From Clitoria ternatea (lineage: Eukaryota > Streptophyta > Magnoliopsida > Fabales > Fabaceae): DNA of 64,000 bases. Under the pieces are notes generated by a model that had not been told where the DNA came from, did no database searches, and saw nothing but the letters and a program-made list of their open reading frames with translations. The stretch's first letter is position 1; the number at the start of each line of letters is the position of its first letter. Made by a program: the position numbers and the translations under genes. The stretch lies in contig CM075669.1 of the NCBI GenBank assembly GCA_037962975.1, positions 88,456,001 to 88,520,000 of the forward strand. The letters are read 5' to 3'. Of the stretch, positions 35,220 through 46,258 are shown piece after piece.

Positions 35220-36800
35220 GGGATCAGTGAAGAATTTCCGAGTCCGACCATGAATGAGTACTTCTCGGGCAGAGATATTTCCGAGAGAAGAAATGCCGAG
35301 TGGGATGTCTCTGAGTGAGGCATTTCTGAGTGGATTGCTTCCGAGAGATGTACTTCCAAGCGAAGAAAGGCTCTGACTTGGAATGAACCTCTTTCGGGCA
35401 GACTCTCTCAAGTTCCAAATTTTTGAGTGAGTTGTCTCCGAGTGAGGTGTTTTTGAGTGGGCTACTTCTGAGGGAGTTACTTCCGAATGAAAAAGGCTCT
35501 GACTAGGAAATAATACCTTTCGAGTGGACTCTCTCAAAGTTCCATATTTCTGAATGATCATTTCCGAGTAGGTTGTCTCCGAGTGAGACGTTACCGAGTG
35601 GATAATCCCTGACTGAAGCCATTCTGAATGAAAAACAAGTCTGATTTCAGATGAATACATCCGAGTGGATAATCCCCGACTGAAGCCATTCTGAATGAAA
35701 AGCAAGTCTGATTTTAGATGAATACATCCGAGTGGATAATCCCCGACTCAAGCCAGTCTGAATGAAAAGCAAGTCTGATTTCAGATAAATACATCCGAGT
35801 GAAGAATTCCCGATTGAAGTACCTCCAAGGGAAAAGAGATTCTGACTTTGGATGAGTGCCTTTTTTGGACAGAGATGTTTCCAAGCGAATCATCTCCGAG
35901 TGAATTGATTCTAAACGAAAAAGGCTCTAAACTTTGAAGGAGCACTTTTCGGGTGAAGATATATATCCGAGTAAGGTTTCTTCGAGTGGTTCAATTCCGA
36001 GAGAAGTACTTCCGAGCGAAGGAAGACTTTGATTTCAAATATTTCTCGGGTATAGAGATTTCTGAGTGGACAATTCCCGAGTGGATCGATTCTGAATGAA
36101 TACTTTTTGGGCAAAGATATACCCGAGTAGGGTGTCTCCGAGTGAGATATTTCCGAATGGACCATTTCAAGGGAATTATTTCCGAGCAAAGAAAGGCTCT
36201 ATGAATGAATACTTTTCGAGCAGACACATCTGAGTGGTGTGTCTCCGAGTGAATCATTTCTGAGTGGTTTACTTCCGAGAGATGTGCTTCCGGGTGAAGA
36301 AAGACTTTGATTTCAACAGAATACCTCTCGGACTGAGATATTCGAATGAAGAATTCCCGAGTGAATCAATTTTAAGTCAAAAATGGTTCTGACTTGTCGG
36401 CCAGAGATATAGCCGAGTGAAATATTTTTTGAGGTGCCTCCGAGTGAGATGTTTCTGAGTGGGTCACATTCGAAGGAAGCGAGTCTGACTTTAAATGAGT
36501 GCTTCAAACAGAAACACTTCTGAGCAAATCATCTCCGAGTGAAGCGATTCTAAACGAAAAGGGGCTTTGATGGATAATTCTCGGAAAGAAATATTCCCGA
36601 GTGAGTCAGACTTCGAAAAAACACTTTAGGCAGATATGTCCGAGTGAGTCACTTTTGAAGGAAGAAAGGCTACGACTGAATGAATGTTTCAAGCAGTGAC
36701 ATTTCCGGACAAGCACCTCTGAGTGAAGCGATTCCGAATGAAAAGAGGCTCTGATGAATACTCCTCGGAAAGAGATTTTCGAGTTAATAATCTGTGAATT
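35220..36800. repeat. degenerate CCGAGTG array with a 67-bp tandem block
   Basis: The word TTCCGAGTGG (variants TCTGAGTGA, TTCCGAGAG, TTCCGAGCG) recurs dozens of times at 12-20 bp spacing over 1.6 kb. Inside it, a 67-bp unit starting CCGAGTGGATAATCC repeats at 35594, 35661 and 35728, with a degraded fourth start at 35795; all steps are exactly 67 bp. The minus-strand open frames here (35160-35705 and others) are only translations of the repeat. Confidence 0.9.
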
Positions 36801-37273
36801 CAAGCCTTAACACCGAGCGTCAAAGGTCGGTTTTTTTCACTTGGACTTTTATGTATGTAGGCACCTGTCTCGATCGGATCAATTTCCACCGAGATGGATA
36901 CTGACAGCGGTCTGGGCTATAAGAAGAACACCGGTCCCATGTGGCACCATTTGAGGAGTCCGTTTGCCCATGCTGACTTGGAATCACACCATCCAAGTTG
37001 ATCCTTGAATTCTGGGGGGCGACTGATAACAAACAAAAATGAAAATAATAAAGAATTACCCACAAGCCGTCGTTCCCCCATAATTGTCAATGACCAGGCT
37101 GTTTCTCCACTACATACAATCGCACCATCCAAGTTGATCCTCTAATCCTGTGGGGCGGCTGATAACAAACAAAAGTGAAAATAATAAATTATTCATCAGC
37201 CGCTGTTCCCCATAATTATTGGTGGCCAGGCTATCTTTGGGCTGTTCAAGCAATCAGCCAACACTTGGATTTC

Positions 37274-37281
37274 TATAAATA
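37274..37281 (+). promoter_or_regulatory. TATA box candidate, element B 5' LTR
   Basis: TATAAATA in a CT-TATAAATA-CC context with a GC-richer stretch about 30 bp downstream. It is a plausible start of element transcription near 37305. Confidence 0.55.
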
Positions 37282-38492
37282 CCTCAATTGAAGGTGCGCA
37301 AGGGGATCCTGGCATCTGGAATCAAAAGACCCTTGAAAAAAATCTCTACTCCAGAATCCTAAATCTGAAGTAAAGAAACCTGTCCCCAACCCACATTTTC
37401 TTGTTTTCTTTGAGACAGAAGCACCAGTCTCGATGGATTTCAGAACCTCCTTGTCACTCTAAACTCTGTCCAGACCCTATACTGCTCACAACACCACTGA
37501 ATCCTACACTGTTTCTCCATTAAAATACATTTTTGCCATTAAGTCCTACTCCGGCTCCACATTGTACTTTGGTTTATTCCACATTGGCTCCAATCCACAG
37601 TCTGGTTCCTCCCAAGTCCACACCACACCGGTTCTGTTTTATCTCTTTTCTTTTTTTATTGTTTATTCTCCCGCCAGATTTGTAATTTTGTTGAACCTGT
37701 TCCCTTGTTCAAGTTTATTCTGTTGAATTTCTTTTATTTTGCTTTGTAACTAATAATAACAACAAAAGAACTACGTGACCCTGATTTCTCAAAAGCTCGA
37801 GAATACGTAGGAGCTAGAAATAGTTCCTGTCGGGCCCATCTTTCTTTATTTAATTTTTATAGTTTCCATTTTTGTCTTGTTATTAAAAGGAGGAACAAGT
37901 TTAATTTGGACGAGACGTCCTGTTAATCTCATTTTTTTAATATTTCTTTAAAAGGATGAGCGAGGTTAATTTAGATGAGACGTCTTGTTAATCTTACATT
38001 TTTGTAGTATTTCTTTAAAAGAAGGAGCGAGGTTAATTTGGACGAGACGTCCTGTTAATCTCATGTTTTTTTTATAATATCTTTTTTTTAAAAAAGGAGG
38101 AGCGAGATTAATTTGGATGAGACGTCCTGTTAATCTCATGTAAAAAATTCTGTGTTTATTTTTGTTTATTTTTGTATGCTTTGTCATTTCGTACATTTCT
38201 TTTTTTGAAGAAGTTAAAATAATTTTTTGGCTAATTATAATGTGCGCTATCATATTGAGGTAACCGTTTTATAACGAGCAGTTGTGAGGTGCTAATACCT
38301 TCCTCACCTGTAATTAGACTCCCGAACTTGGAATTTTATTTTCATAACCAGTGCTTTAACAAAATGTTTTCCTGGTATTTTATCCTTAAAAATATTGGTG
38401 GCGACTCCCTGTTTTCTTTTCGAAAGGATTTCGAAACCACGTTTTAATACTTTGAGGGTCGGCCGTCCTGCCGTGGTCCCGGTCGCGATAGA

Positions 38493-38510
38493 TGGCGACT
38501 CCACTAGGGA
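38493..38510 (+). other. primer binding site of element B (tRNA-Arg type)
   Basis: TGGCGACTCCACTAGGGA sits two bases after the LTR end. Sites of this type, complementary to tRNA-Arg, are characteristic of Ogre elements. Confidence 0.8.
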
Positions 38511-39564
38511 CTTAGAGAGTCAAGCCAGTCAATTTGATAGCGTATGTTTTAATTAGCATATTAATTATTTAACTTCTTCCTTTATTTTATTTTCTGTCAA
38601 TATTTGTATATGGTTCCTGTTTTGTTTGTATTCTATCATTTATGTTCTATTAATGTCTGTGTGATCGTTGAACCCTAGGTTAGATGACTTTATTTGGTTG
38701 CTCTATGTTTGTTCTATGTGCAGGATGAGTAAGGTATAGGTATTGAATGCCTCTTTCACACACTACCCTCACAATTTGCACACACTTTTGAGTAGGACCC
38801 TATACCCGGGCCCAAATGAAACTTAAGATTAGGGGAGGTTGATAGCGGAGCCATTTGGGATGTACTTCCTGTCTGGTTACCGTGAGAATCTCAGCTAGAG
38901 TTTGACTTATTCATGGTGCCCACACCTAGTAAACTTCCTACTGTTGTGGTCAACATCATGAGTAGGATCTTGGCTCTAGTGACCTTTAGAAGTTTTAGAA
39001 CAAGCCACCTAATGTGAGATATCACTGATAGGCAAACCTTAGAACCGTTAGGAGACCTTCAGAAAAACCCGACTTAAAGCACAAAGGGGCAAACTTTACT
39101 TCTACCTTTTCTCATTCTCACTTTCCTTTCTGATCCAAATTAGGGAACCACTTGCCTGTTTAGTGGATTACTTTTTCCCAAAATGATATACTTTTAACTA
39201 GTGATCCTTTAACAGGCAAGTATTCCTTTCCTTTTATGCACAAGTCTTTGGGCCTTGAGTTACGGATGTTTCGAATAAAAAAAAAGCAAAAGAAAAAGAA
39301 CAAAAAATATATATCAAAAAAATCAAAAGAAAAAAATCATTTTTTTTAATGAGATGATTAGAAAATCCGTAGCTCACATGACCCTTGATTTATTGCAAGT
39401 TTTGTCAAATCGTAACCTCCCTAAATACAAAAATGTTTTCAAGAAAGTTACTAGGGGAGTATCGATTTGCAAAGCACGTCAATTCCCAATGACTAATTTT
39501 TCTCTTTTCTTTATGATCTTACAGGAAGCTATCAAAAGCTTAGCCAGTACCTCTAAGTGAAAAT
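38511..39564 (+). other. leader of element B
   Basis: About 1 kb between PBS and ORF1, with no domain. It has an A-rich low-complexity stretch at 39279-39345. A short frame at 39354-39560 ends just before the ORF1 start; it has no recognisable content. Confidence 0.55.
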
Positions 39565-41435
39565 ATGGAAATTAACATGAGATCAGATAGTTGTGGTAAG
39601 AATATACCTGAGTTAAAAAAATTACTGCATGTTAAGGCTAGGAAAGTCGATACAACCAGTTTGCAAGCATTAGGGAAGAAATTGGACATGAATCAGAAAA
39701 TGACCTTCTCAAGGAAATATGGAAGGATTTTAAAGTTGCTAGAAGTGGATGTACAAGTCGAGGCAATCACTGCTTTGATTCAGTTCTATGACCCACCTCT
39801 CCGTTGTTTCACCTTCCGAGACTTTCAATTGGCTCCATCTGTTGAGGAGTTCGAACAGATTCTAGGGATGCCATTAGAAGGATAAATGCCTTACCGCCAC
39901 CTTGGACGTCATGCGAATATTGTTACCATCGCTAATGTCCTAAGGATTCACTCAGAAGTGTTAAGGAGTGCGCAACTAAATAGAAACCAGACCCTGGGGT
40001 TCGATCGGGAATATTTTGAGAAACATATGCACTTGCTGGCTAAGAAAGGAGATTAGAAAGCCTTCATGGACACCTTGGCTCTCACCATTTATGGTGTCAT
40101 CTTGTTCCCTAATATTGATAATTACGTGGATTATGATGCTATTGGCATTTTCCTTGCCCGCAAGTTCAAATCTGAAAATCCTATCACTGCTATCTTGGCA
40201 AATATGTACTGCACCATGGACTTCTGCTATACACAAGGTGGAAAGAGAATCATTTGCTGTTTACCTGCTCTATATGTGTGGCTTATGTCATATGTCTTCC
40301 ACCAAGTCAGCAAAGTTGAATGTCCTATCTCTGATCTGAAGTTATGCCAGTTAGTAATAAAGAATGGGCGTGAATGGGCCAATCACCTGATAGGGCTCAC
40401 GGTTGATAAAGTAAGGTGGTATCCGCAGTGGTTGAAGATTGACACCATTATTTACCATTGTGGAAACCACCCGAACGTTCCTCTCAGGGATGCATTAATT
40501 ACAACCTTGTCATAGCCAAACGTCAGCTAGCCTACCCATTACTTGGGCCACACGATAAAGAATCCCTTACTCCTTTTATCGTTTACTACTCAGAAGGAGA
40601 TTGTACCTCTGTCATTCGGGATATAGCAAATACATGGAAGAAAGTCCACAGACAAGAGAAAGAACTAAGAATTTGAAGCCATGCCGTGAAGGAGGAATAC
40701 TACCAATGGATCCTAAATAGGGTTTCCGTTGTCAAGCTGCCTTTCAGAAGCCCCTCCTATCTCCCAACAAGCATACATGTTACCCCACCTACCCTTGAAG
40801 AGGAGGTAATGAGAGCCAAGATAAAAGAGCTAATTGCCAAAAACAAGAAGCTAGAGAAAGACTTGTTGATGTCTCAATAAGAATGTGCCCTTCAGAAAAG
40901 GGAGAACTTAGAAAACAAGCAAACCATCAAGGAGATTGGAAAAAAGCGGAAAATCGAAAGGGATTACTTAAGGAAGCAAAGTCAATGCCTCCGAACAGCT
41001 AATACTCAACTGAGAATGAAGAACAAGCAAAGGGATACCATATTGACTGACAAGCAACTCTTAAGGGACATGTTGGCAAAAGCCAAAGAGTATAAGCAAA
41101 ATGCCCTAGTGCAAAGAGAGCTCCTGCAATCGCAAGTTAGCCGATTAGAGCATCAGCTTAATAAAGTGGTAGAAGCTTGCCAGCATGAGATAAATGGCGA
41201 GTGACGGCGCGCGATAGATACTGAGCAAGAACGTCGTGTGGCTATCTGTATTTTGGAAGCTGAAATGACACAAGATGAAGTTATTCATTCATGGATGAAC
41301 CGCTTCGCCCACTTGGCACATTTGGCTAATGGGACTCTGGAAGACCTCCCACTCCTACTTAAGCAAGCTGAGGGGATGGTTAATCCTCTTACCACCCCAA
41401 AAGAAATTGTAACCTTCCTTGATTACTGTAGATAA
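39565..41435 (+). pseudogene. element B ORF1 (DUF7745-like), decayed
   Basis: Ogre elements carry an ORF of unknown function upstream of gag. Here the first part has the typical sentence FYDPPLRCFTFRDFQLAPSV and later WANHLIGLTVDKVRWYPQWL. A C-terminal coiled-coil follows (EEVMRAKIKELIAKNKKLEKD; then ALVQRELLQSQVSRLEHQL). Stops lie at 39883, about 40054, 40674, 40878, 41202 and 41433. A frameshift near 40490 moves the rest from frame 1 to frame 0: both NHPNVPL and GCINYNLVIAKRQL are visible but in different frames. Function is unknown in the family; I only describe it. Confidence 0.75.
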
Positions 41436-41502
41436 AGGATTTGTAAAATGAGGTCCATGATTGCCCGGGCTAGGAATGGCTGAATTACTGTAGACAAAAC
41501 TC

Positions 41503-43863
41503 ATGGCTAAAGTAGAACAAGAAAATAAGAGCTTGAGAGCTGAAGTCAATCAGCTAAAGGAGCAAATGGCCGAGATGGCCAAGCTTCTCGAGAGGAAAGT
41601 CACAGAAGGGGATTCTTCAGTAGGTGTTGAAGATGCTAGACAACGGTCGCCTACCCCTCAACATACTCAGGGTCCATCTGGAGGACCAAATTAAAATCCT
41701 GCTGCACCTACCCTGGTTCACATTGGTAAGCCGAACCCTACAACATCCAGCAGCATACCTTCATGGATGTAGAGGGGAATGCTATACCCTTTCCGCCATA
41801 TGGCCTGCCACAGGGTTATTATCCACCACTTCAAGAGGAGCCTGATTATCAAGAGACAATTCTTCATACGGCTCAACCAAATATCCTACCCGTCCAGGAT
41901 TTTCAAACAGTTCTGATCCACGCACAAGCCATCCACACACAAGTCCCTCAAACATAAGTCCCTCAAACGTAAGCCACCCAAACTATAACCAAACCTCATA
42001 TGCCAAATGCTAACCCGGTATATGTCTACCAACCGTTTGGAAATACTAGTCATCATGCCACAGCGGGTCCAAATGTTACTGTTGTTACCCAGGAAGGGAG
42101 GTTGGAATTCCTGGAAAGGCGACTAAGAGAAATGGAATGAATGAACAGATTCGGGATGGGCAGCGCTGCGGAACTCTGCCTAATTCCTGATGTCGTTATC
42201 CCTCCTAAATTTAAAATGCCAGAATTTGATAAATATCGGGGGTTGACCTGTCCTAAGAACCATCTTACCATGTACTGCCAGAAGATGGCTTCACATGCTT
42301 CTAATGACCCTCTGTTAATTCATTGCTTCCAGGATAGCCTTGCTGAAGCAGCCCTGACATGGTATAATCATCTTGAACGCTCTCGCATACGATGTTGGGA
42401 AAATCTAGCAGAGGCTTTCATGCAACAGTACAAGTATAATCTAGACATGGCGCCGGATAGGGTACAGTTGCAAAACATGACCAAAAAGGACAACGAGACG
42501 TTTAAAGAGTACGCCCAGCGGTGGCGTGAGGTAGTAGCACAGGTTGACCCGCCTCTATCAGAAAAGGAGGTAATTTACACATTCATTGATACGCTCCAGT
42601 CACCTTTCTACAATAGGATGATTGGAAGCGTTTCATCCAATTTCTCCGATATTGTCACTATCGGAGACAAGATAGAGAATGGCCTACGGACTGGGAAGAT
42701 TATTCGAGGCCCATCTGGGGTCGGGGCGGCAAGAAAACCTTTACTTGGAGAAGGTAGGAGAAGAGAGGGAGAAACCAACCTGGTCTCTCATAACCAAAGA
42801 AGGAACCAGCCCAAACTACCTACCCCCATCACCTTTCCGTCGACTTATCATAACGCACTACACCCATATGTGGCTACGATCCCAAATTCAAACCCACCAC
42901 ATTTCTGACCACCTGTTATGCGACCACCTGCACCACCACAAACACCATCCTAACCACCACAAATGAACCCACCTAATTCAAACCCTAGAAGACAGAATAA
43001 TGACTGCGCTCAAGTGTAGTTTGACCCAATCCCCATGAATTACTCTGAGCTTCTTCTCTATCTCATTGAAAACACACTGGTAGTACCTTGCCCTCTGAAA
43101 CCACTCCAGCCACCTTACCCTAGAGGGTATGACCCGAATGCACGGTTCGATTACCATGCCGGTGCATCGGGGTATTCCACCGAGAATTTCCTGGCACTGA
43201 AGTTTAAAGTAAGAGATCTAATCAGGGCTGGTTGGATAAGCTTCAAAGAGGGAAGCCCAAACATGACAACTAACCCTCTACCCAACCACGGGAGACCAGG
43301 TGTCAATGCTGTAGAGAGGGATGAAGAATGTATTTCCAAGGTTGATGACATCCAAATGCCGTTGGAAATGATTCACTCCCATATGCTTAAAATGGGATTG
43401 ATAGAAGGCTCGTGGGATGAAGGGTGCAATGACATCCAGTCTGTGAAGCGACGGAGCTTCCAAAAAACCCTTCAAGGACTTATGGACAGTCATATTATAG
43501 AAGTTTGCAGGTGTCATAATGGCAGGATAAACATGATACAAGAGCAAAGCCGAGCACGAGCCCCAAAGCCCCTGGTCATATTCTATAACAGGAATACACC
43601 AGTGGCTCTGACTCCTGCTAAAACTGTCATCACGGTGAATGCACCAACCCCGTTTCTTTTCAAGGATTCTCGAGTTGTGCCGTGGAAGTATGGCACTAAT
43701 GTAGTTGTTACCAGTTCTGAGGCGATTGGTTCTAGGCCATCATCCCCTATCACAAATATTGCTGGAATTGGAGGTGCCACTCAGAGTGGAAGAATATATG
43801 CTCCCCCGGAATCAAAACTGCTAGAGAAGTCAGATCTGGAAAGGGGGAATCCACTAGTGAAGC
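41503..43863 (+). pseudogene. element B gag and start of the gag-PRO linker
   Basis: It starts with a coiled-coil (MAKVEQENKSLRAEVNQLKEQ), then a proline/tyrosine-rich stretch (41763-41957). The gag core is at 42180-42700 (FKMPEFDKYRG, AALTWYNHLERS, WENLAEAFMQQYKYN, SPFYNRMIGSVSSNFSDIV). Stops at 41692, 41955, 42137, 42906 and about 43016 and a shift near 41760 interrupt it. The degenerate zinc-binding motif near 43150 reads FDYHAGASGYSTENF; related Ogre copies have Cys at both ends, so the ligands are lost. The tail (YAPPESKLLEK) runs into element C at 43864 and resumes at 53246. Confidence 0.82.
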
Positions 43864-46223
43864 TGTAACGTCCTAAATTATTTTTACATTTATTTTTATT
43901 CAAACGATTACATTTTACAATAAATTCTCCCTTTTCCTTGAAAATTAATCGATATTTACAGAAAAACAATGTAATATGAACACAACGGATGAGAGAAAGG
44001 AAATCAGGGCGTCTCGCTTACGCGAGGCTCCTACTCGTCTAAGCGAGATTCCGGACTCTCACTTAGACGAGGTGCTGTTCGTGAACGAATACCTTTCGCA
44101 CATCAGATTATACAAAACATACAACCGGACTCCCAAAACTTCGCTCTAGCAAATGGTCCAGTGAACCCAAGAAGTTACCATAAAAACATATGCACATAAC
44201 AGTAATATATTTTTGAAATATATTTTTCATTCGATCCGGTCTGTATTACACACAACTAGTAACTATAATAAGAAGTTTTTATACACAAATAAGACTCTAT
44301 AAAGAGTCACTCAAATTCATCCGGACCTTGGCACCGTTCTCCCCCTTGGCCCAGCTCCACGGCTCCTTCCCCCTCCCTGACTCTGGTTACTAAAAAAAAA
44401 TGCAAGGGTGAGTGTTTGGCATAATAATTAATTTAGAACGGATCTTAACAAGTACACATGCATATCTATACATACACATCAATCATTACTTCTAAATAAA
44501 CATACTGAAACATAGAGTATTTCATGCAGTAACTGTATTAAACCAACTACACAATTCCATCCATTTCCTCACATTCATCGCATTCATTACATACATCACA
44601 TTCATTACATACATCATGATCACAACTGACTCTCATACAATCTGACTCCTAGTATCCAGATACTAAAGGATTGGCCTTCAGCTGGGGGTCCTACTTGACA
44701 CCCCGTGAACCCTGCTTGGTTCACCGAGTCCTGCTTGACTCTCCAACTCGACCACTGGGTCCTACTTGACCACTGGGTAGCTCAACTGGGCACGAAAACC
44801 ACGGGAGCCGGAAATGAGGGGCTATCATATACCGTCGGCCATCCCATACACCATAATCATTCAACAATTTTCCTTTCATAATAATATCAATTTTCTCATC
44901 CCTCAGGTAGCCTGCTTGCTAACCCGGAGTCGTATAACACTGATCATTTCACATTAGATATCAATTTTCTCATCCCTCGGGTAGCCTGCTTGCTAACCCG
45001 GAGTCACATAACACTGATTACGTCAATATTAAATATTTCAAGATCATGCATGATAACTCAACTACACACCCAATTCTCAACTCATCAATGTACACTATCA
45101 CACATGCACAAGTATAAACACACACCACGTTTAGTAACATTTTCCTTAACCCGTTTACGCAACCCAAGGACCTGAATTAGAAGCGAGTCCTATTCTAATT
45201 AATTATAACCCGAACACCCCCCTTACTCTGATTCCACGCTTCGATGATCTGTTCTTTGTGTCGATTCTTTCCTCCAAGCACTGGTTTCGCAGTCTCAACT
45301 CCTCCACTCAGTCTTCCGTTGCTTAGCCTACTACCTACGGATCATAAAGTACAGCTTTATCACCTCAACGTCCTTAGTTCATGGACAACATCTGGACTCA
45401 CACTCACCAGAGGAGTGGAGAACAGCCACGAATATAGCCATGCATGGCCCTTAACAGCTAAAGAATAAAAGAAATAAGGGAATCATAATTGGAACGGATC
45501 AGTAGACTCACCTTGAAGTCTCGATCACAGGAATGGGGTTAAATTGAAGTTCAGACACAAATGGAGTCTCACTCTAGTGCATGCAGATCAGCGTTAAGAG
45601 AGAAGAGAAAAACGGAAGAGAAGGAACAAACTGATAGCAAAGGTAACTTGTGAATAATCCAGAGGGAAGGAAGAGAATCTTCTTATATATATATGGCTCA
45701 TGGCAAGATCGTCTTTTCCTTTATTTTATTTGTATTCTTACTAAATTTAATCAATTTCACTATTTTAAACTATTGCATGGTTATCAAATCAATGACACGT
45801 GTTTATCCCTTCAATGTCCAAGTGGTCATAATCCTCTAATAATTCGCAAGAGTATAGGTCCGATATAAATATCGGCCCCGCCGTCCTAACTTAATGTTCA
45901 TAGCTCGGAAATCCGAGCTACAACTTGAGAGGTCGGATATATCATCCGCTCTCGACTCTTTGTCACACACACCCATTGTTTCAGTTAGTATGAGGTTGAT
46001 CCGGGCTACGACACCGTGTGAGGCGCTCTCCTCACAACAGTTGGACCAGACCGCCTAGCCCCGCCCGCTCTTCCTTACTCATCCGATCTTCAGCTCTGCC
46101 TGTCCGCGCTTCTGAGACCGATCTCGACACCGGCTCAAACAGAGTAAATACTAAATAGAATTTCTAAACATTCACTAACATTTCCCATTTCATAATTTTC
46201 ATTAAAACATCAGGGATGTTACA
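43864..46223 (-). repeat. 3' LTR of element C
   Basis: 2360 bp. It carries a CGCTTACGCGAG / CGTCTAAGCGAG palindrome group at 44011-44072, a 74-bp duplication starting at 44891 and 44965 (TTTTCTCATCCCTC..AACCCGGAGTC), and an extra 18-bp CATTCATTACATACATCA unit near 44585 that the 5' LTR lacks. Confidence 0.93.
45683..45695 (-). promoter_or_regulatory. TATA box candidate, element C 3' LTR copy
   Basis: ATATATATATAA run on the minus strand; the same run lies at 52705-52717 in the 5' LTR, where it could serve the element promoter. Confidence 0.4.
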
Positions 46224-46243
46224 CTCACCCCCCCTAAAAGGAG
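46224..46243 (-). other. polypurine tract of element C
   Basis: On the minus strand a purine-rich run (TTTTAGGGGGGGTGAG) ends exactly at the 3' LTR; it is the plus-strand primer site for reverse transcription. Confidence 0.85.
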
Positions 46244-46258
46244 ATTTCGTCCCCGAAA

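Larger units (their letters stand above)
35068..38490 (+). repeat. 5' LTR of element B
   Basis: 3423 bp. It matches 62592-64000 over the part that is visible. It starts TGTGAACACC and ends GGTCGCGATA two bases before the PBS; the expected CA end is mutated to TA. CGCTTAAGCG-like palindromes occur at 35098-35190, then a long degenerate array (separate entry). A canonical TATA box is at 37274-37281. Four copies of a GACGAGACGTCCTGTTAATCT-type phrase recur at about 37910, 37976, 38041 and 38116, a roughly 66-75 bp repeat near the LTR end. Confidence 0.88.

Noticed and set aside
35160..36803. Several overlapping minus-strand open frames rich in Ser, His and Glu (also 62684-63865).
   Set aside because: They are translations of the degenerate CCGAGTG repeats in the Ogre LTR; similar frames appear in both LTR copies and no domain is present.
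44990..45868. Open frames in the LTR of element C, repeated at 52012-52890.
   Set aside because: Present in both LTR copies only because the LTR is duplicated; no recognisable protein.
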